DNA of 64,000 nucleotides from Micrasema longulum (taxonomy: Eukaryota > Arthropoda > Insecta > Trichoptera > Brachycentridae), in NCBI GenBank assembly GCA_022494885.1, contig JAGVSM010000195.1, positions 124,001 through 188,000 of the forward strand, in the 5' to 3' direction. The translations under genes were made by a program, and so were the position numbers. Under the pieces are notes generated by a model. The model saw only the letters and a list, made by a program, of their open reading frames with translations, was not told the DNA's origin and did no database searches. Positions 61,410 to 64,000 of this stretch are shown one piece after another (position 1 is the first letter of the stretch; each line of letters opens with the position of its first letter).

Positions 61410-62930
61410 TTCCTTACATTAATAATAAGAAGTTGCCTAGTTGAATTGAATTTTATCTAAAGTTATAATATTATAAGGAGAGTGAATTATACATTATAAA
61501 TTAAAATGTTGAGAATTACTACTCGTTTTTTTTTATTTTACCATAGGTGTCCCACTAAAAATTACTGTGCCCTAGATGTAATACATTGCAAACGAGTGGA
61601 GGCGTATAAAAAAAAAAAAAAAAAAAAAAAAAGATGTAATACATTTTTCCCTTTTTTTTTACAGAAAGTAAGTTTTTTGAGAGAAAAAAAAATGCTTCAA
61701 AACGATTGCCGATCTTTTGAACTTTTTCGTGGTGAGGCCTGGAATAGCAGTCAAAATTGTGTCTCTCATTTAGGAAATGACAGTTCAGTGCAAAAGACAT
61801 TGGTAGTGAAAAAACGGCTTAAGCCAACGTGAAACTGAAGTACTTATATGGTAGGTGATCGTGCCACTTGCCCGTTGGCAGATAAACACTCGAAATGGTC
61901 TGGTTCGCCAAATGTGTTATCCTTTATTTGCTTTGCTACTGAACCCTAAATACAATTACCTACCTTGTACTGGATTCTGGCACCTTTATTGTCTGGATCT
62001 TCTGTCGCGGCAGCCAGGATCAGATCAGATCTTGTGGTCAGGAAGGAGGGGCACTTGACAATTACACGACACAGTGGATTTAATGAGTTATTGATCGCAA
62101 AATAACTTATTCGCAATCGTGGTGAGAATATCAAAAGCACATGCACACACGATCAGTTCAGTTGTTATTATGGGGCCGGGACAATAATTGGTACCCACGG
62201 TAGGCATTGCAACATCTTAACCAGGGCCCAGTAGGTAGCAAATAAATTTGAACGCCTCATCCTAGTACATATGCTATGTATACATGTATGTACACATAGA
62301 GTAAATATGGCATAACCAGTAGGAGGAAATATTGTGTCCCTATAAAAAACAGTCTGCAACGAAAGTGTCACCACGCAATTTTACACATCATTTCAAATCA
62401 TCAACTACGGTCTGGTCTAATCGGAAGGAAATATTTAAAAAATAAGAATGTTCTGATATGTGTTATTGTGGATCGTATGTGAAAAAAGTGTTTGCAAAAC
62501 TTTTAAATAAAACATTTGATTTTTAAAAGTTTTATTGTCACTAATTGTTATTATACACAGGGGAAATGATTTCCGGGTCTAAGAACATAAAATTTATAAT
62601 GCGTCAAATAAAATTTTAAAATTAAATTTGTTATACAATTTTGATGATGGTAGATCAGTAACGGAATACATTTAATATTTTAGTTAATGAGTATATTTTG
62701 TCTACATAATACATTTGATTATAATCACAGTCTAGAAAAGGTCTTATGAAAGTTATAAGAAACAGGCGTAATTTTTATTATGAAAAAAGACAGTAACAGG
62801 GTGAATAACATATTCACAACAATTGCTTTTATTTTTGCGTAAAACTCAAATCAATAATTATTTTTTGTTTATTTTTAATCATATTTAATCCTTTCATCAT
62901 TTTACTTTGGTATGTATGACTGTGAGGAAT
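61410..62930. other. No gene recognised
   Basis: Poly-A (61610-61632). Mixed-composition segment 61850-62250 with no recognised domain. Confidence 0.35.
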
Positions 62931-62939
62931 GAAGTAATA

Positions 62940-63060
62940 AGAGAACGGACGTAGCAAACTCCGGTGACAACTGTCATCAAGCGGAGGCGATATGGTCGGC
63001 TGAACCGTATACTGTGGTTGCCTTCTGAGAGCGGCATCCTGGACGTCCACTGTTGACTGT
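62940..63060 (+). mobile_element. LINE 3' fragment (RTE-like)
   Basis: TVIKRRRYGRLNRILWLPSE in one plus frame, then a CCTGGACGTCCACTG end shared with the complement of 2215-2235. GATGATGATG tail. Confidence 0.6.
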
Positions 63061-63419
63061 TCTGAATGATGATGATGTTATAAAAGTTATATTAGCATTG
63101 TTTTCTCCCTGGATCTAAATATATTTATGTTGATAGAATCGGTTACTATCGATTAGGATACTATGTTTCAAAGCACAATCAACTAAGAGTGTCAGATAAA
63201 TGAACACCAGCTTTTGTACAAATCAACCAAATTTTGATTAAGAAGACCCAAAGATGGCCACTAGTGGTCAGATGATAATAAGTAAAGTATTATTTAACTT
63301 TCTTCATGTTTAAAATCACTTTTATGATTTTTTTTTATATTCGATTGGATTTATATTATGTACACAATATAGAATTACTGACAATGGTAATAATATTTTA
63401 CAATCTAGAAAAGAGGGTT

Positions 63420-64000
63420 GTAAATTTAAGGAAGACTGGAGTTACAAATGGGTAGGCAAAGGGGATAGAACGCCATTTTTATCTGTCTTGCATACAGACC
63501 TCGCTTTCTCTACATTCATATATCTTCTTATGCACGGATGACAATTATTCAGATTTTTAGCATGTCCATCTTCAAGTATTTTTCGAATTTGGTCATGCCA
63601 TGTCTTTCTGGGTCTTCCTTGTTTTCTACATCCGTCAACATTCGCATCATTAATAATTTTAGCTGTTTTTTCACTGTCCAATAATTCTACATGCATTTCT
63701 CTCATAACTTTGTCAATATTGCTGGTCTCATTCTTACATAATGCACGGGTCTTGACATTTGCGGACTTATTGTGCTCAGTTTTACCACACATTCGCCTGA
63801 GAGATCGCATTTTGACAGCATTTAGCCTACTTTCATGAACGTTTTTACGATTCCATATTTCACTTCCGTACTTAAGGGTCGGCACCTGGACGCCACTGTG
63901 AAATGATAATTTTACATTACCAAGGTTGATTTAAGCGCACCGTTCGCCCTGTTCCCGGTGCTCACCCTCCTCTCAATATCTTTCTTAGTCTTTATTTTTA
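63420..64000 (-). mobile_element. LINE family A copy cut by the window end
   Basis: 148 codons open (63442-63885): LKYGSEIWNRKNVHESRLNA, MRSLRRMCGKTEHNKSANVK, DGCRKQGRPRKTWHDQIRKI. It continues past 63900 (SAGNRANGALKSTL-like text) to the edge. A deletion shortens the ERMDSERTAK region (HVELLDSEKTAK). Confidence 0.83.

Noticed and set aside
61506..61832. 108-codon plus frame
   Set aside because: Contains a poly-A-coded lysine run and no domain; probably chance.

Overview
This is AT-rich eukaryotic DNA with GT-AG introns, a 3' polyadenylation signal and a very heavy load of degenerate transposable elements. The single confident host gene is a P4-ATPase of the ATP10 (class 5) type. Gene structure, the tRNA-headed SINEs, the LINE, mariner, hAT and pogo-like remnants and the many foldback elements suggest an insect, most likely a lepidopteran; that assignment is inference. 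No rRNA, bona fide tRNA or CRISPR array was seen.

Layout. Positions 1-28317 hold no recognised P4-ATPase exon. They are either the upstream intron of the gene or intergenic DNA, filled with 5'-truncated LINEs, SINEs, MITEs, foldbacks and Penelope-like termini, plus one coding-like minus-strand ORF of 87 aa (27271-27534). Positions 28318-58136 (+) hold thirteen exons of the P4-ATPase. They run from the actuator domain to the stop codon, and all splice phases agree to give 1150 residues plus stop; about 150 N-terminal residues, including the first two membrane segments, are missing. The 3'UTR runs to a polyadenylation signal at 58670-58675. Positions 58700-64000 are again repeats, including a nested pair of pogo-like DNA elements and a LINE cut by the window end.

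The gene. The exons show the DGES actuator loop, a PLSL version of the M4 PISL motif, the DKTGT phosphorylation site, KGAD, TGDK and GDGAND, six downstream membrane segments and a short tail. The family flips phospholipids from the outer to the inner leaflet. Introns range from 90 bp, in frame and stop-free, to 11.65 kb; most of the longer ones carry identifiable TE remnants.

The repeat landscape is the other content of interest. Several insertions can be ordered by nesting and by target-site duplications: a SINE inside a hammerhead-like repeat, a hammerhead-derived foldback inside a MITE, two head-to-head SINEs inside another MITE, and a SINE plus a pogo element inside a larger pogo element. 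Several dispersed repeats carry hammerhead-ribozyme-like cores of the kind known from Penelope-like elements; the best is at 10808-10852. A recurrent MITE family spreads the palindrome TGACGTCA.
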